Shown here in pieces: positions 35,713-45,125 of a DNA stretch of 64,000 nt. A model generated the notes under the pieces. The model was not told where the DNA came from, did not search any database, and saw only the letters and a program-made list of their open reading frames with translations. Source of the stretch: Alloalcanivorax marinus (GTDB lineage: Bacteria; Pseudomonadota; Gammaproteobacteria; Pseudomonadales; Alcanivoracaceae); the NCBI RefSeq assembly GCF_016785095.1, contig NZ_JAEKJB010000008.1, positions 806,001 to 870,000 on the forward strand, read 5' to 3'. The position numbers were made by a program, and so were the translations under genes. The first letter of the stretch is position 1. Every line of letters begins with the position of its first letter.

Positions 35713-37443
35713 ATGGATCAGTGGCAACACCGCACGGTGATTCGCGACGGGATCAATCTGGCCGTGCGGGGTCGTGGCGACCCCGCCGCGCCCACGGTGC
35801 TGTGCGTGCATGGTTACCCGGACACCGGCGAGGTGTGGGACGCCCTGGCCGATGCCCTCGGCGATGGCTACCGCGTGGTCACCTATGATGTGCGCGGCGC
35901 CGGTGCCTCCTCCGCCCCCCGCCCCCTGGCCGCCTACCGCCTGGCCGAACTGCGCGACGATCTGTTCGCGGTAATCGACGCCCTGAGTCCGGAGCGCCCG
36001 GTGCACCTGGTCGCCCATGACTGGGGCTCGATCCAGAGCTGGGAGGCGGTCACCGAGCCCGGCGCGGAGCGCCGTATCGCCTCCTATACCACGCTGTCCG
36101 GCCCCTGCCTGGACCATGTCGGGCAAAGTCTGCGCGCCGCCGGCGACCCGCTGGCCAGCCTGCGACAACTGACCAAAAGCTGGTACATCGGCGCCTTTCA
36201 TCTGCCAGGACTGGCGCCGCTGGCCTGGAAGCTGGGCCTGGGCGACGCCTGGCCCGGCCTGCTGCGCCGCACCGAGGGCGTGAAGGCCAGCCCCAGCGCC
36301 ACCCAGAGCCGCGACGGCGCCCAGGGCGTGGCACTGTACCGCGCCAACATGCTGCCGCGTCTGCTGCGCCCCCGGGAACGCCGCACCAATATCCCGGTGC
36401 AACTGATGGTGGCGCGCCGCGACCGGTATGTGGGGCCGGGTTTGCTCGAGAACCTGCCGGAGTGGACCAGCCGGCTGTGGCGCCGGGAGCTGAACACCGG
36501 TCACTGGGGCCCGCTGCTGACCCACGCCCCGGTGACCGCCGACTATCTCAAGGAATTCATCGCCCACGTGGAAGGCGCTCCGGAGAGCGCCCGTCTGGCC
36601 CGGGCCCGGGTACGCGCCGATGCCGGCCCGGACGCCGGCAAACTGGTGGTGATCACCGGCGCCGGCTCCGGCATCGGCCGGGAAACCGCCCTGGCGTTCG
36701 GCGAGCGCGGCGCCACCGTGCTGTGCACCGACATTGATCCGGATTCGGCGGCGGCCACCGCCGAGGCGGTACGGCAGGCCGGCGGCACCGCGCTGAGCCG
36801 CAAGACCGACGTGGCCAACGCCCGCTCCATGGAAGCGCTGGCCCGCTACGTGGAGCGCGAACTGGGCGCGCCGGACGTGGTGGTCAACAACGCCGGCATT
36901 GGCCTGGCCGGGCCGCTGCTGGACACCAGCGTGCAGGACTGGAAGCAGGTGCTGGACGTGAATCTGTGGGGCGTGATCCACGGCTGCCGGCTGTTCGCCC
37001 GGCAGATGATCGATCAGGTCAAGGCCGGGCATATCGTCAATGTGTCATCGGCCTCCGCCTATCTGCCGTCCCGGGCATTGCCCGCCTACGCCACCAGCAA
37101 GTCGGCGGTGCTGATGCTCACCGAGTGCCTGCGCGCGGAACTGGCGGAACAGGGCATCGGCGTTTCCGCGATCTGCCCGGGCCTGATCGACACCCCGATC
37201 ACCGGTCGCGCCCGCTTCGTCGGCGTCGACGAAGAGGAGCAAAGCCGCCGCCGCGAAGCGGCGCAGCGCCTTTACCGGCGCCGGGGGTTCACCCCGGACC
37301 GGGTGGCCCGGGCAATCGTTGGCGCGGTGCGGGACAACCTGGCCGAGGTGCCGGTAAGCGTGGAGGCCAGCGGCATGCGCTGGCTGGGCCGGCTGGCGCC
37401 ACCGCTGGCCCGGCGCCTGGCGCGGCTGGACGTGGCGCCGTGA
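35713..37443 (+). CDS. fused alpha/beta hydrolase and short-chain dehydrogenase
   Basis: The 576-residue fusion. Residues 1-295 form an alpha/beta hydrolase whose nucleophile elbow is HLVAHDWGS with Asp103, the dehalogenase/epoxide-hydrolase type. The oxyanion region HGYPDTGEVW and the late His in LNTGHWGPLL are consistent with an Asp-His catalytic pair. From about residue 308 a classical SDR begins: TGAGSGIGRE for NAD(P), NNAGIG, and the Ser/Tyr459/Lys463 site YATSK. Such two-domain proteins exist in some actinobacteria and gammaproteobacteria, but the joint substrate is unknown. I prefer ATG 35713, with AGAGGA 6 bases before it. Confidence 0.88.
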   Translation: MDQWQHRTVIRDGINLAVRGRGDPAAPTVLCVHGYPDTGEVWDALADALGDGYRVVTYDVRGAGASSAPRPLAAYRLAELRDDLFAVIDALSPERPVHLVAHDWGSIQSWEAVTEPGAERRIASYTTLSGPCLDHVGQSLRAAGDPLASLRQLTKSWYIGAFHLPGLAPLAWKLGLGDAWPGLLRRTEGVKASPSATQSRDGAQGVALYRANMLPRLLRPRERRTNIPVQLMVARRDRYVGPGLLENLPEWTSRLWRRELNTGHWGPLLTHAPVTADYLKEFIAHVEGAPESARLARARVRADAGPDAGKLVVITGAGSGIGRETALAFGERGATVLCTDIDPDSAAATAEAVRQAGGTALSRKTDVANARSMEALARYVERELGAPDVVVNNAGIGLAGPLLDTSVQDWKQVLDVNLWGVIHGCRLFARQMIDQVKAGHIVNVSSASAYLPSRALPAYATSKSAVLMLTECLRAELAEQGIGVSAICPGLIDTPITGRARFVGVDEEEQSRRREAAQRLYRRRGFTPDRVARAIVGAVRDNLAEVPVSVEASGMRWLGRLAPPLARRLARLDVAP

Positions 37444-37513
37444 ACCGGCATCCCGCCCAAGGGTCGCCACGCCGTTCGTGGCGCGTGAAGACGAACCGGT
37501 CTATGATTTCGGC

Positions 37514-38359
37514 ATGACTGCTTCCCGCAAATCCCCGGCGGCCATCCTGCGCCGCCTGACCCAGAATGCTCCGGATACCCCGGAGGTGGATCAGGCGCTC
37601 CGGGAGCGCCAGGAATTCACCATCGACAAGCTGGCCCGCGAGGCCGGCTCGACGGTGCGCAACGTGCGCGCCTACCAGGACCGGGGCCTGCTGCCGCCGC
37701 CGGAGAAGCGCGGCCGCACCGGCATTTACACCGACGTGCATCTGGCGCGGCTGAAAATCATCGGCGCCCTGCTGGAGCGCGGCTACACGCTCAACAATAT
37801 CCGCGACCTGCTCAGCGCCTGGGAAGAAGGCCGCGACCTCAATGATATTCTCGGCCTGGAGGTGGCGGTGACCTCCTGGCAAAACCCCAGTGTGCCCTCC
37901 TACCTGGACTACCAGGATCTGATCGACGATTTCGGCGAGGACATCACCCCCGAGGTGATGACCAAGGCGGTGACGCTGGGCTACATCATCCCCGAGGGCA
38001 CGCGCCTGCGGGTGCCCTACCCGCGCATCTACAACGCCGGCAAGGAGCTGGTGGAAAACGGCGTGCCCCTGGACGCCGTACTCACCCATGTACGCCTGGT
38101 GCGCGGTGAAGTGGACAAGCTCGCCGAGCGCTTCATCGACATGATCGTCGAGCATCTGGTGGACGAAAAATACGGCCCCAACAGCCTGCCGGAAGGCGAC
38201 GACGTGGCCCGGCTGGCGGAGTTCATCACCCGTATCCGCCCGCTTGCCGAAGCGGTGGTCAACGACGAGCTGGGCCGGGTGCTGGAAAAGAGCATCAACA
38301 AGGTGCTGGTGGACCGGCTCGAGAACGTGCTCGACCATCTGGAACGCAAGCAACCCTGA
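37514..38359 (+). CDS. MerR-family transcriptional regulator
   Basis: The 281-residue regulator has an N-terminal HTH of the MerR type at about residues 35-95: EFTIDKLAREAGSTVRNVRA, then YQDRGLLPPPEKRGRTGIY and LKIIGALLERGYTLNNIRDLL. The large C-terminal helical domain (about 180 residues) has no sensor motif I know; it includes ITPEVMTKAVTLGYIIPEG and a repeated pattern of charged helices. ATG 37514 is chosen over 37478 but lacks a clear ribosome site. It is next to the hydrolase-SDR fusion on the same strand and may control it. A REP pair follows. Confidence 0.82.
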   Translation: MTASRKSPAAILRRLTQNAPDTPEVDQALRERQEFTIDKLAREAGSTVRNVRAYQDRGLLPPPEKRGRTGIYTDVHLARLKIIGALLERGYTLNNIRDLLSAWEEGRDLNDILGLEVAVTSWQNPSVPSYLDYQDLIDDFGEDITPEVMTKAVTLGYIIPEGTRLRVPYPRIYNAGKELVENGVPLDAVLTHVRLVRGEVDKLAERFIDMIVEHLVDEKYGPNSLPEGDDVARLAEFITRIRPLAEAVVNDELGRVLEKSINKVLVDRLENVLDHLERKQP

Positions 38360-38367
38360 TCAACGCC

Positions 38368-38431
38368 GATCACGGCTGAAGCCGCTCCTGCGAATCGGAG
38401 CATTCCTTGTAGCGGCGCCTTCAGCCGCGAT
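38368..38431. repeat. REP-like inverted pair
   Basis: GATCACGGCTGAAGCCGCTCC at the left and the opposite-oriented TAGCGGCGCCTTCAGCCGCGAT at the right, spaced by about 18 bases; it has a GCC insertion relative to the family unit. It lies directly after the MerR gene. Confidence 0.75.
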
Positions 38432-38592
38432 GCCTCGCCGACAATCCCTTCTTGATTCCTGCCCCGGGTATTACAACCGGTAGCGTTTCGCTGCACTTTT
38501 GTTGCACTGCCTCCCCTTCCTCGCACGTTCGTGCAAATCTGATCAGTCCATAACCAACTCCCTCCCTGAAAAACAAGAAATCCGGAGGCACT

Positions 38593-41500
38593 ATGAAAAT
38601 ATCCACATTATTGTTCGGGCTGATCCTGGTGGGCCTGCTGACCGCCTGTGGCGGAGGCGGTGGAGGTGGCGGGGGCGCCGACCCCCAGCCCAACGAACCC
38701 GATCCCCAGGAGCCCGAACAGCCCCAGGAACCGGAGGAGCCGGCCCTGCCCGAGGACCGCCCGGCAACGGTAAGCGCCCCCTACGCGGATTATGGCCGGG
38801 TGCTCAACATCCTCCCCCCGGGTCAGGACGACAACGGTGGCCTGAGCAACCTGACCGCCGACATTCCCGGGCTGTCGGACCTGATCAGCGGTCTGCTCGA
38901 CGACCTGGTGGCGGAGACCGGCCTGGTACCGGCGCTCACCAAGGAACCTCACTTCGACGACCAATTGGGCCTGTACGACGCCCTGGTGCGCAGCCCGGAG
39001 GGGCTCACCGACAACGATCTGACCGGCTACTTCAAGCCGGCGCCATTGAGCGCCCCGGACGGCGGCGCCTGGGAAAGCGAGATCACGGTCAGCGGCGAGG
39101 GCCGCACCGTGACCATCAAGCGCGACGACTACGGCGTGCCGCACATTTTCGGTGACAGCCGCGCCAACGCTCTGTTCGGCGTTGGCTACGTGACCGCCGC
39201 GGACCGCCTGTTCCTGCTCGACGTGTTGCGCCGCGCCGGGCGCGGTGAACTGTCCCGCTTCCTGGGCCCGGCGGATTTCTCCTTCGACCGCGATATTGCC
39301 GTCGACGCGCCTTACCGGGAAGAAGACCGCACCGCCCAGATCGCCAACACCGTGGCCCGCTTCGGCGACGACGGGGCCCAGGTCTACCAGGACGCGGTTC
39401 ACTACGTGGAAGGGCTTAACAACTACGTGGCCAAGGTACAGAGCGGCCTGCTGGAAGCGCCCATCGAATATCTGGGCCTGGGCGTGCAACTGGAGCCGTT
39501 CGTCATCGAGGACGTGGTGGCCATCGCCACCCTGATCCAGGGCATCTTCGCCGGCGGTGGCGGCAACGAGCAGGCCAATGTGCTGCTGCTCCAGGCGTTG
39601 CGCCAGGAAACCGGCTCCGACCAGGCCGCTTGTGATCTGTGGCGGGATTTGCGCCATGCCACCGATGCGGATTCAACAGTCACCACCGACCGCTCTTTCG
39701 CTACCCAGTCACCACCGGCCATTGATCAGGATCTGTGCCCGCTGTCCGGCGAGCTGGCGGGACGCTTCCCCGGCGCGGTGATGTTCGACGCCGGCACCTG
39801 GCAGCCCTACGAACCCCTGACCACCGCCCCCTGTGGCCGGCCCGGCCAGGACACCTGCCCCACGGCGGCGGGCAACCTGCCGGCGCTGCCCGGCACCGGC
39901 GTGGTGGGCGGCCTGCTGGAGGCGGTGGGAGATCTGCTCGGCGGCCTGTTGTCGCTGTCGTCCCTGGACGACGGCGAGCTGGCGGCACGCTGGGCGCGCG
40001 TGCGCATCGAGGTGGACCGGCTGGGCCACGACCAGCCGGCGGCGAGCCCGGCACCGGGGGCGCTCAGCGACGAACAACGCCTGGCCGTGCGCGAACGCGT
40101 GCAACGGCTGGCCACCGGCGTGGCCGGTCTGCGCGAGGGCTTCCCCAACGCCATTTCCAACGCCCTGCTGCTGACCGCCGAACACAGTGCCAGCGGTCGG
40201 CCACTGGCGGTATTCGGCCCACAAACCAGCTATTTCGTGCCGCAACTGCTGCTGGAAATGTCGGTGCATGGCGGCGACATCAATACCCGGGGCATGACCT
40301 TCACCGGCCTGCCCTATGTGGTGATCGGCCGTGGCCCGGATTTCGCCTGGAGCGCCACGTCGGGCAGCTCCGACCTCACCGACGTGCGCGCGGTATCGCT
40401 GTGCCAGCCCGCCGAACCGCCGGCCCACGGCGAAGGCGGCTACCGGGTGAACGGACAATGCCAGCCCTTCGACGTGATCGAGGACAGCTGGCCGGCGCGC
40501 TGGAACCTGGCGGTGCCCACCGACGACCCGGCCAGCATCGGGCAGAACTTCGCCGTGCACCGGCGCGTGATCCGCACCGCCGAATACGGCCCGGTGATCG
40601 GCTTCGCCGCCGTCGGCGGCCAGCCGGTGGCCCTGACCCGGCAGCGCAGCACCTATTTCGCCGAGCTGGATACCGCCCTGCCGTTCATGCAGGCCACCCG
40701 CAACGACGTCCACGACGTGCGCAGCTTCCAGGAGGTCTTCAACAACACCACCGGCAGTTTCAACTGGTTCTACATCGACGACCGCGACATTGCCTTTTTC
40801 CATTCCGGCCTCTATCCGCAACGGGCACCGGGCGTGCATCCGGAACTGCCCAGTTGGGGCAACGGGCAATTCGACTGGCGTGGTTTCCTGCCCCTGGAGG
40901 CGCACCCCAACGACGCCAATCCGGCACGCGGCTACCTGGCGAGCTGGAACAATCGCCCGGCCCGGGACTGGTGGGCCGCCGACGCCAACGCCAGCTACGG
41001 CCCCACCCATCGCAACGACATGCTGGAAGTCCGCCTGCGCGACCTGGTGGATCAAGGCGGCGTGACCCTGGCCAACCTGGTGGAGGCCATGGGCGACGCG
41101 GCGGTGGTGGACCTGCGTGGCCAGGAGGTGCTGCCGCGCGCGCTTGATCTGCTGGAAACCACGCCGCTTACCGGCGACGAAGCCTCGGTGCTGGAGCTGA
41201 TGCGTGACTGGGTCGCCGGCGGCGCCTTCCGGCGCGACCGGGACGGCGACGGCGACTACGACGCGGAAGCGGCGGTGGCGCTAATGGACGCCTGGTATCC
41301 GCGCATGATCGACGCCCTGCTGCCCCAGCTCACCGCCGTGGAGGACGTGGGCGGCCACAACCGCTCACTGATGGGCCGCGACAACAAGCCCGGGAACATG
41401 GGCTCGGCATACCAAAGCGGCTACTACGGCTACCTGGAGCGGGTGCTGGAGCAAGCGCTGGGTACCAGCGAAACGCCCTACCGGGCCTTGCGTTGCGCCG

Positions 41501-41718
41501 ACAGCGAGCAGGTGGAAAACTGCCGCCAGGCCCTCGCCCGGAGCCTGAGCCAGGCCCTGGATGACCTGGGCGGGCTGGCCAACCTGGACAACTGGGACGT
41601 GGACGAAAGCGCCGACAACATCCAGCACCGGGCCATCGGCCTGTCGTCGGTGCCGGGTATTCACTGGCAGAACCGGCCCACCTTCCAGCAGGTGGTGGAG
41701 TTCACCAACCATCGATAG
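38593..41718 (+). CDS. penicillin-acylase-family lipoprotein (N-terminal nucleophile hydrolase)
   Basis: The 1041-residue secreted lipoprotein has LLTAC with Cys19 as the lipidated residue. It is followed by a nine-Gly run and a Pro/Glu-rich spacer of about 40 residues that would hold the enzyme away from the membrane. The alpha chain has the family's AxxGxGYVxAxDRLF pattern (FGVGYVTAADRLFLLD). The self-processing Ser is probably Ser522 in PNAISNALLL. The beta chain has the oxyanion/Asn-type motif and GRDNKPGNMGSAYQS near residue 935. Family members hydrolyse amides such as beta-lactams or N-acyl-homoserine lactones; the substrate here is not evident. Confidence 0.87.
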   Translation: MKISTLLFGLILVGLLTACGGGGGGGGGADPQPNEPDPQEPEQPQEPEEPALPEDRPATVSAPYADYGRVLNILPPGQDDNGGLSNLTADIPGLSDLISGLLDDLVAETGLVPALTKEPHFDDQLGLYDALVRSPEGLTDNDLTGYFKPAPLSAPDGGAWESEITVSGEGRTVTIKRDDYGVPHIFGDSRANALFGVGYVTAADRLFLLDVLRRAGRGELSRFLGPADFSFDRDIAVDAPYREEDRTAQIANTVARFGDDGAQVYQDAVHYVEGLNNYVAKVQSGLLEAPIEYLGLGVQLEPFVIEDVVAIATLIQGIFAGGGGNEQANVLLLQALRQETGSDQAACDLWRDLRHATDADSTVTTDRSFATQSPPAIDQDLCPLSGELAGRFPGAVMFDAGTWQPYEPLTTAPCGRPGQDTCPTAAGNLPALPGTGVVGGLLEAVGDLLGGLLSLSSLDDGELAARWARVRIEVDRLGHDQPAASPAPGALSDEQRLAVRERVQRLATGVAGLREGFPNAISNALLLTAEHSASGRPLAVFGPQTSYFVPQLLLEMSVHGGDINTRGMTFTGLPYVVIGRGPDFAWSATSGSSDLTDVRAVSLCQPAEPPAHGEGGYRVNGQCQPFDVIEDSWPARWNLAVPTDDPASIGQNFAVHRRVIRTAEYGPVIGFAAVGGQPVALTRQRSTYFAELDTALPFMQATRNDVHDVRSFQEVFNNTTGSFNWFYIDDRDIAFFHSGLYPQRAPGVHPELPSWGNGQFDWRGFLPLEAHPNDANPARGYLASWNNRPARDWWAADANASYGPTHRNDMLEVRLRDLVDQGGVTLANLVEAMGDAAVVDLRGQEVLPRALDLLETTPLTGDEASVLELMRDWVAGGAFRRDRDGDGDYDAEAAVALMDAWYPRMIDALLPQLTAVEDVGGHNRSLMGRDNKPGNMGSAYQSGYYGYLERVLEQALGTSETPYRALRCADSEQVENCRQALARSLSQALDDLGGLANLDNWDVDESADNIQHRAIGLSSVPGIHWQNRPTFQQVVEFTNHR

Positions 41719-41736
41719 ATAGCGGCCTGGCGGCCG

Positions 41737-41785
41737 GGATACAGGATGAAGTGATGGCGTAGAGCCGTTCCTGCATCCTGTATCC
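41737..41785. repeat. 12-bp perfect inverted repeat downstream of the acylase gene
   Basis: GGATACAGGATG (41737-41748) and CATCCTGTATCC (41774-41785) with a 25-base loop, in the 193-base gap between the acylase and the oxidoreductase. No T-tract follows, so it is not a typical terminator; it differs in sequence from the REP family. Confidence 0.7.
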
Positions 41786-41911
41786 TGCCCGCCTGTATCG
41801 CTTTTCTTTATTCATTCCATTCATGCCCCCTGATGAGCCTTATGCATTTGTTTAATCCGGGGCCCGGGTTTAGCGTGTCCGTTTCACTGTATTAAAGTTC
41901 GGGAGAGACGC

Positions 41912-42889
41912 ATGCGCGCCATTCTGTGCAAGGAACTGGGACCGGCGGACAAGCTGGTCATCGAGGACGTGCCCTCGCCGGAGGTGAGCGGTGACGGGGT
42001 GAAGGTAAAGGTGAAGGCCGCCGGCCTGAACTTTCCGGACACTCTGATCATCGAGGGCAAGTACCAGATCAAACCGGAGCTGCCGTTCTCCCCCGGGGGT
42101 GAAATGGCCGGCGAGATCGTCGAAGTGGGCCCGGATGTGAAACATCTGAAGCCCGGCATGCGGGTCATGGGCCTGACCGGCTACGGCGCCTTCGCCGAGG
42201 AAATGGTGGTGGCCGAGAACCGGGTGATTCCGGTGCCCGACAGCATGAGCGATGAAACCGCCGCCGCCTTCAGCATGGTGTACGGCACCAGCTACCACGC
42301 GCTCAAGCAGCGCGCCAACATCCAGCCCGGGGAAACCCTGCTGGTGCTCGGCGCCAGCGGCGGCGTGGGCCTGGCCGCGGTGGAGCTGGGCAAGGCCATG
42401 GGCGCCACCGTGATCGCCGCCGCCAGCACCGACGACAAGCTGCAGGTGGCCAAGGAAGCCGGCGCCGATGAGCTGATCAACTACAGCGAAGAAGACCTCA
42501 AGCAGGCGCTCAAGAGCCGCTACCCGAAAGGCATCGACGTGATCTACGACCCGGTGGGCGACCGCTTCACCGAGCCGGCATTGCGCAACATGGCCTGGAA
42601 TGGCCGCTTCCTGATCGTCGGCTTCGCCGCCGGTGAAATTCCCAGGATTCCCGCCAACCTGGCTCTGCTCAAGGGTTGCAGCATCGTCGGCGTGTTCTGG
42701 GGTGCCTTCACCCAGCACGAGCCGAAGGAGCACATCCAGAACGTGAAGGAGCTGATGCAGCTGTTCGCCGAGGGCAAGATCGATCCCCGCGTCAGCGAGG
42801 TGTTCCCGTTCGAACAGTACGAGGACGCCCTGGCGGCGCTCACCTCGCGCCGCGCCAAGGGCAAGGTGGTGCTCAAGGTCAGCGACTGA
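41912..42889 (+). CDS. zinc-less MDR, NADPH:quinone oxidoreductase family
   Basis: The 325-residue cytoplasmic medium-chain reductase has the GroES-like domain (about residues 1-125), then the NADPH-binding Rossmann domain. LGASGGVGLAAVELGKAMGA is the coenzyme motif and YGTSYHALKQRA precedes it. It lacks the Cys-rich zinc loop of alcohol dehydrogenases. Family members reduce quinones or enoyl compounds, sometimes enoyl-CoA. GGGAGAG is the likely ribosome site. It is convergent with the two-component genes. Confidence 0.87.
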   Translation: MRAILCKELGPADKLVIEDVPSPEVSGDGVKVKVKAAGLNFPDTLIIEGKYQIKPELPFSPGGEMAGEIVEVGPDVKHLKPGMRVMGLTGYGAFAEEMVVAENRVIPVPDSMSDETAAAFSMVYGTSYHALKQRANIQPGETLLVLGASGGVGLAAVELGKAMGATVIAAASTDDKLQVAKEAGADELINYSEEDLKQALKSRYPKGIDVIYDPVGDRFTEPALRNMAWNGRFLIVGFAAGEIPRIPANLALLKGCSIVGVFWGAFTQHEPKEHIQNVKELMQLFAEGKIDPRVSEVFPFEQYEDALAALTSRRAKGKVVLKVSD

Positions 42890-42902
42890 TCCGGCCAGCG
42901 GA

Positions 42903-42929
42903 GCCCGGCGGCCTTAATCGCCGCCGGGC
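42903..42929. terminator. bidirectional stem-loop between convergent genes
   Basis: GCCCGGCGGC (42903-42912) and GCCGCCGGGC (42920-42929) make a perfect 10-bp stem with a 7-base loop that holds the stop codon of the histidine kinase. There is no T-run, so its termination strength is uncertain. Confidence 0.6.
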
Positions 42930-44248
42930 AGCCGGATGGTGGCGCACAGGCCACCGCCGGCCCGGTTACCGAGCGTCAGGGTACCGCCTTCCTCGACGAT
43001 CAACGCCCGCGCGGTGGCCAGGCCGAGGCCGACGCCGCCGGTGGCACGGTTACGGGAAGGCTCAAGCCGGTAGAACGGCTCCATCACCTTCTCCAACTGG
43101 GTCTCCGGCAAACCCGGGCCGCGATCGCACACCCGCAGAATCACCTGCCCGCCCTCATGGCGCTGCTCCAGGGTCGCCGCGCCGGCGTACTTGAGCGCGT
43201 TGTCGATAAGATTGGTGAGCGCCCGTTTCAGGCCCCCCGGCCGGCCGAAATGCACCCGCCTGCCGCCTCCCTCGCAACTCACCGGTAACCCCTGGTCGGC
43301 ATAGTCCTCCACCAGCGTCAGCAGCAACTCGCCGAGATCGAAGCAGGTCGGTGATTCCTTCAGCGTATCGTCGCGGAAGAACACCAGGGCGGCGTTGATC
43401 ATTGCCTGCATTTCATCGATATCCCGAAACAGCCGGCTCTGCTGCTTGCGGTCACCGACGAACTCTCCGCGCAGGCGCATGCGCGTGAGCGGCGCGCGCA
43501 GGTCGTGGGAAATAGCCGCCAGCATCTGCGTGCGATCCGCGACCAGCCGCTGAATCCGTGCCTGCATGGCGTTGAACGCCAGGGTCGCTTCACGCAGTTC
43601 ATAAGGCCCCTGCGCAGGTATCGGCGGCGCCTGAATATCGGCGCCGAACCGGCGCGCCGCGCGGGTGAACGCCTGCAAGGGCCGGGCCAGGCGGCGGGTC
43701 GCCACCCAGGCCACCAACAGGGTGGAAATCAGCACCAGCACCAGCGTCACCAGAGCCCGGGGTACCGGCTCCAGCCCCCAGCTGCGCGGCGCGATGAACG
43801 CCACCCAACTGCCGTCACGCAGCTCCAGGGCCAGCAGATAGCCCTTGTCGGCGTCGTCATCGCTACGATCTTCCGGTTGCACCACCCAGACCCCCGCGTT
43901 CTCCCGGCCCAGGTGCTCGCGCAGCGTATCGGTTCCATCATGGAAACGAAGGTCCGGGCCCTGGGGCAGGTCCAGGGTCGCCAGATCCGGGCTCCAGCGC
44001 ACCCGGTAATCCGGGTCATGGCTGGTGGCCGCCTCCGCCAGCGCCGGTCGCAACGACGACGGCGCCGCTTCCAGCACCCGCGCCAGCGACGCCACCTCCC
44101 TGAGCAGATTGGTGCGATCCAGGGCCGGGCGCGCCCACACCCCGGCCAGTTCGATGAACAGCATGTTCAACATCAGCGACACCGCCATGGCGAGCACGAT
44201 GGTCAACGCGATCCAGCCCACCACCGTATCCCGCCGCCGGGGTCGCAT
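42914..44248 (-). CDS. sensor histidine kinase (EnvZ-like)
   Basis: The 444-residue membrane kinase has two transmembrane helices around a periplasmic domain of about 130 residues, a HAMP linker (RRLARPLQAFTRAARRFG), a dimerisation box AAISHDLRAPLTRMRLR, and the ATPase domain ending with CDRGPGLPE and GGVGLGLATARALI. The start is ATG 44248, which overlaps the stop of the regulator (ATGA). The pattern resembles the EnvZ/RstB branch; the signal is unknown. Confidence 0.9.
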   Translation of the reverse strand: MRPRRRDTVVGWIALTIVLAMAVSLMLNMLFIELAGVWARPALDRTNLLREVASLARVLEAAPSSLRPALAEAATSHDPDYRVRWSPDLATLDLPQGPDLRFHDGTDTLREHLGRENAGVWVVQPEDRSDDDADKGYLLALELRDGSWVAFIAPRSWGLEPVPRALVTLVLVLISTLLVAWVATRRLARPLQAFTRAARRFGADIQAPPIPAQGPYELREATLAFNAMQARIQRLVADRTQMLAAISHDLRAPLTRMRLRGEFVGDRKQQSRLFRDIDEMQAMINAALVFFRDDTLKESPTCFDLGELLLTLVEDYADQGLPVSCEGGGRRVHFGRPGGLKRALTNLIDNALKYAGAATLEQRHEGGQVILRVCDRGPGLPETQLEKVMEPFYRLEPSRNRATGGVGLGLATARALIVEEGGTLTLGNRAGGGLCATIRLPGGD

Positions 44249-44946
44249 CAGCCCCGTTCCACGGCACAATCGAACAGATAGCCGCCGTTGCGCACGGTAC
44301 GAATGATGGTGGGGTTACGGCTGTCCTGCTCCACCTTGCGGCGCAGCCGGCTGACCTGAACATCGATGCTTCGATCGAAGGCTTCGTGGCCCTGGCCACG
44401 CGCCAGGGTGAGCAGTTGTTCCCGGGTGAGCACCCGCTGGGGGTTGTCGAGAAACACCATCAGCAAATCGAATTCACCATTGGACAACGGCACCATGACA
44501 CCGTCCGGTGTGCGCAGCTCGCGGCGGGTTTGATCCACCCGCCAGCCACGGAATGAAACCCGTGGCCCATGATCCCGCGCGCTGACCGCACTGCGGCGCA
44601 GCACCGCCCGTACCCGCGCCAGCAGTTCCCGGGCATCGAAGGGTTTGGCCACGTAATCGTCAGCGCCCAGCTCCAACCCGACAATACGGTCGCTGAGTTG
44701 ATCCATGGCCGTGACCATGATGGTCGGCGTGGGGCAGGTATTGCGCATCCGCCGGCACAGATCCAGGCCGCCCTCGCCGGGCAGCATCAGGTCGAGAATC
44801 ACCAGATCCGGCCGGTGACGACGCAATGCGGCCCACATGGCCTCGCCGTCGGAGGCCAGCGCCACCCGATAACCGTGCTGCATGAAAAAGCGCTTCAGCA
44901 GCGAACGTATCTCGGCGTCGTCATCGACGATCAGAAGCGTGCTCAA
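44248..44946 (-). CDS. OmpR-family response regulator
   Basis: The 232-residue regulator has a receiver domain with DDDAE at 8-12, the acceptor Asp52 (LVILDLMLPG) and KPF Lys near 102. The C-terminal winged helix has EAFDRSIDVQVSRLRRKVEQ as recognition helix. It is the first gene of the pair with the kinase and diverges from mlaA; the 179-base gap between them holds a 14/18 direct repeat (44968 and 45016) that could be a binding site. Confidence 0.92.
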   Translation of the reverse strand: MSTLLIVDDDAEIRSLLKRFFMQHGYRVALASDGEAMWAALRRHRPDLVILDLMLPGEGGLDLCRRMRNTCPTPTIMVTAMDQLSDRIVGLELGADDYVAKPFDARELLARVRAVLRRSAVSARDHGPRVSFRGWRVDQTRRELRTPDGVMVPLSNGEFDLLMVFLDNPQRVLTREQLLTLARGQGHEAFDRSIDVQVSRLRRKVEQDSRNPTIIRTVRNGGYLFDCAVERG

Positions 44947-45125
44947 GGGCGGTGTCCGTTGGAAACATTCAATCCGCTAGAAAAGTACGATCAAACCCCG
45001 GGTGAACACAAATATTTCAATCCGGCAATAAAGTGTCGCCGTGGCAATCAACCGGACATACCCGGGCAAGACGCGGGCTCTAGTGTTCAATGCTCTCCCA
45101 AAGCCGGTGATGGAGTTGAGCCACC

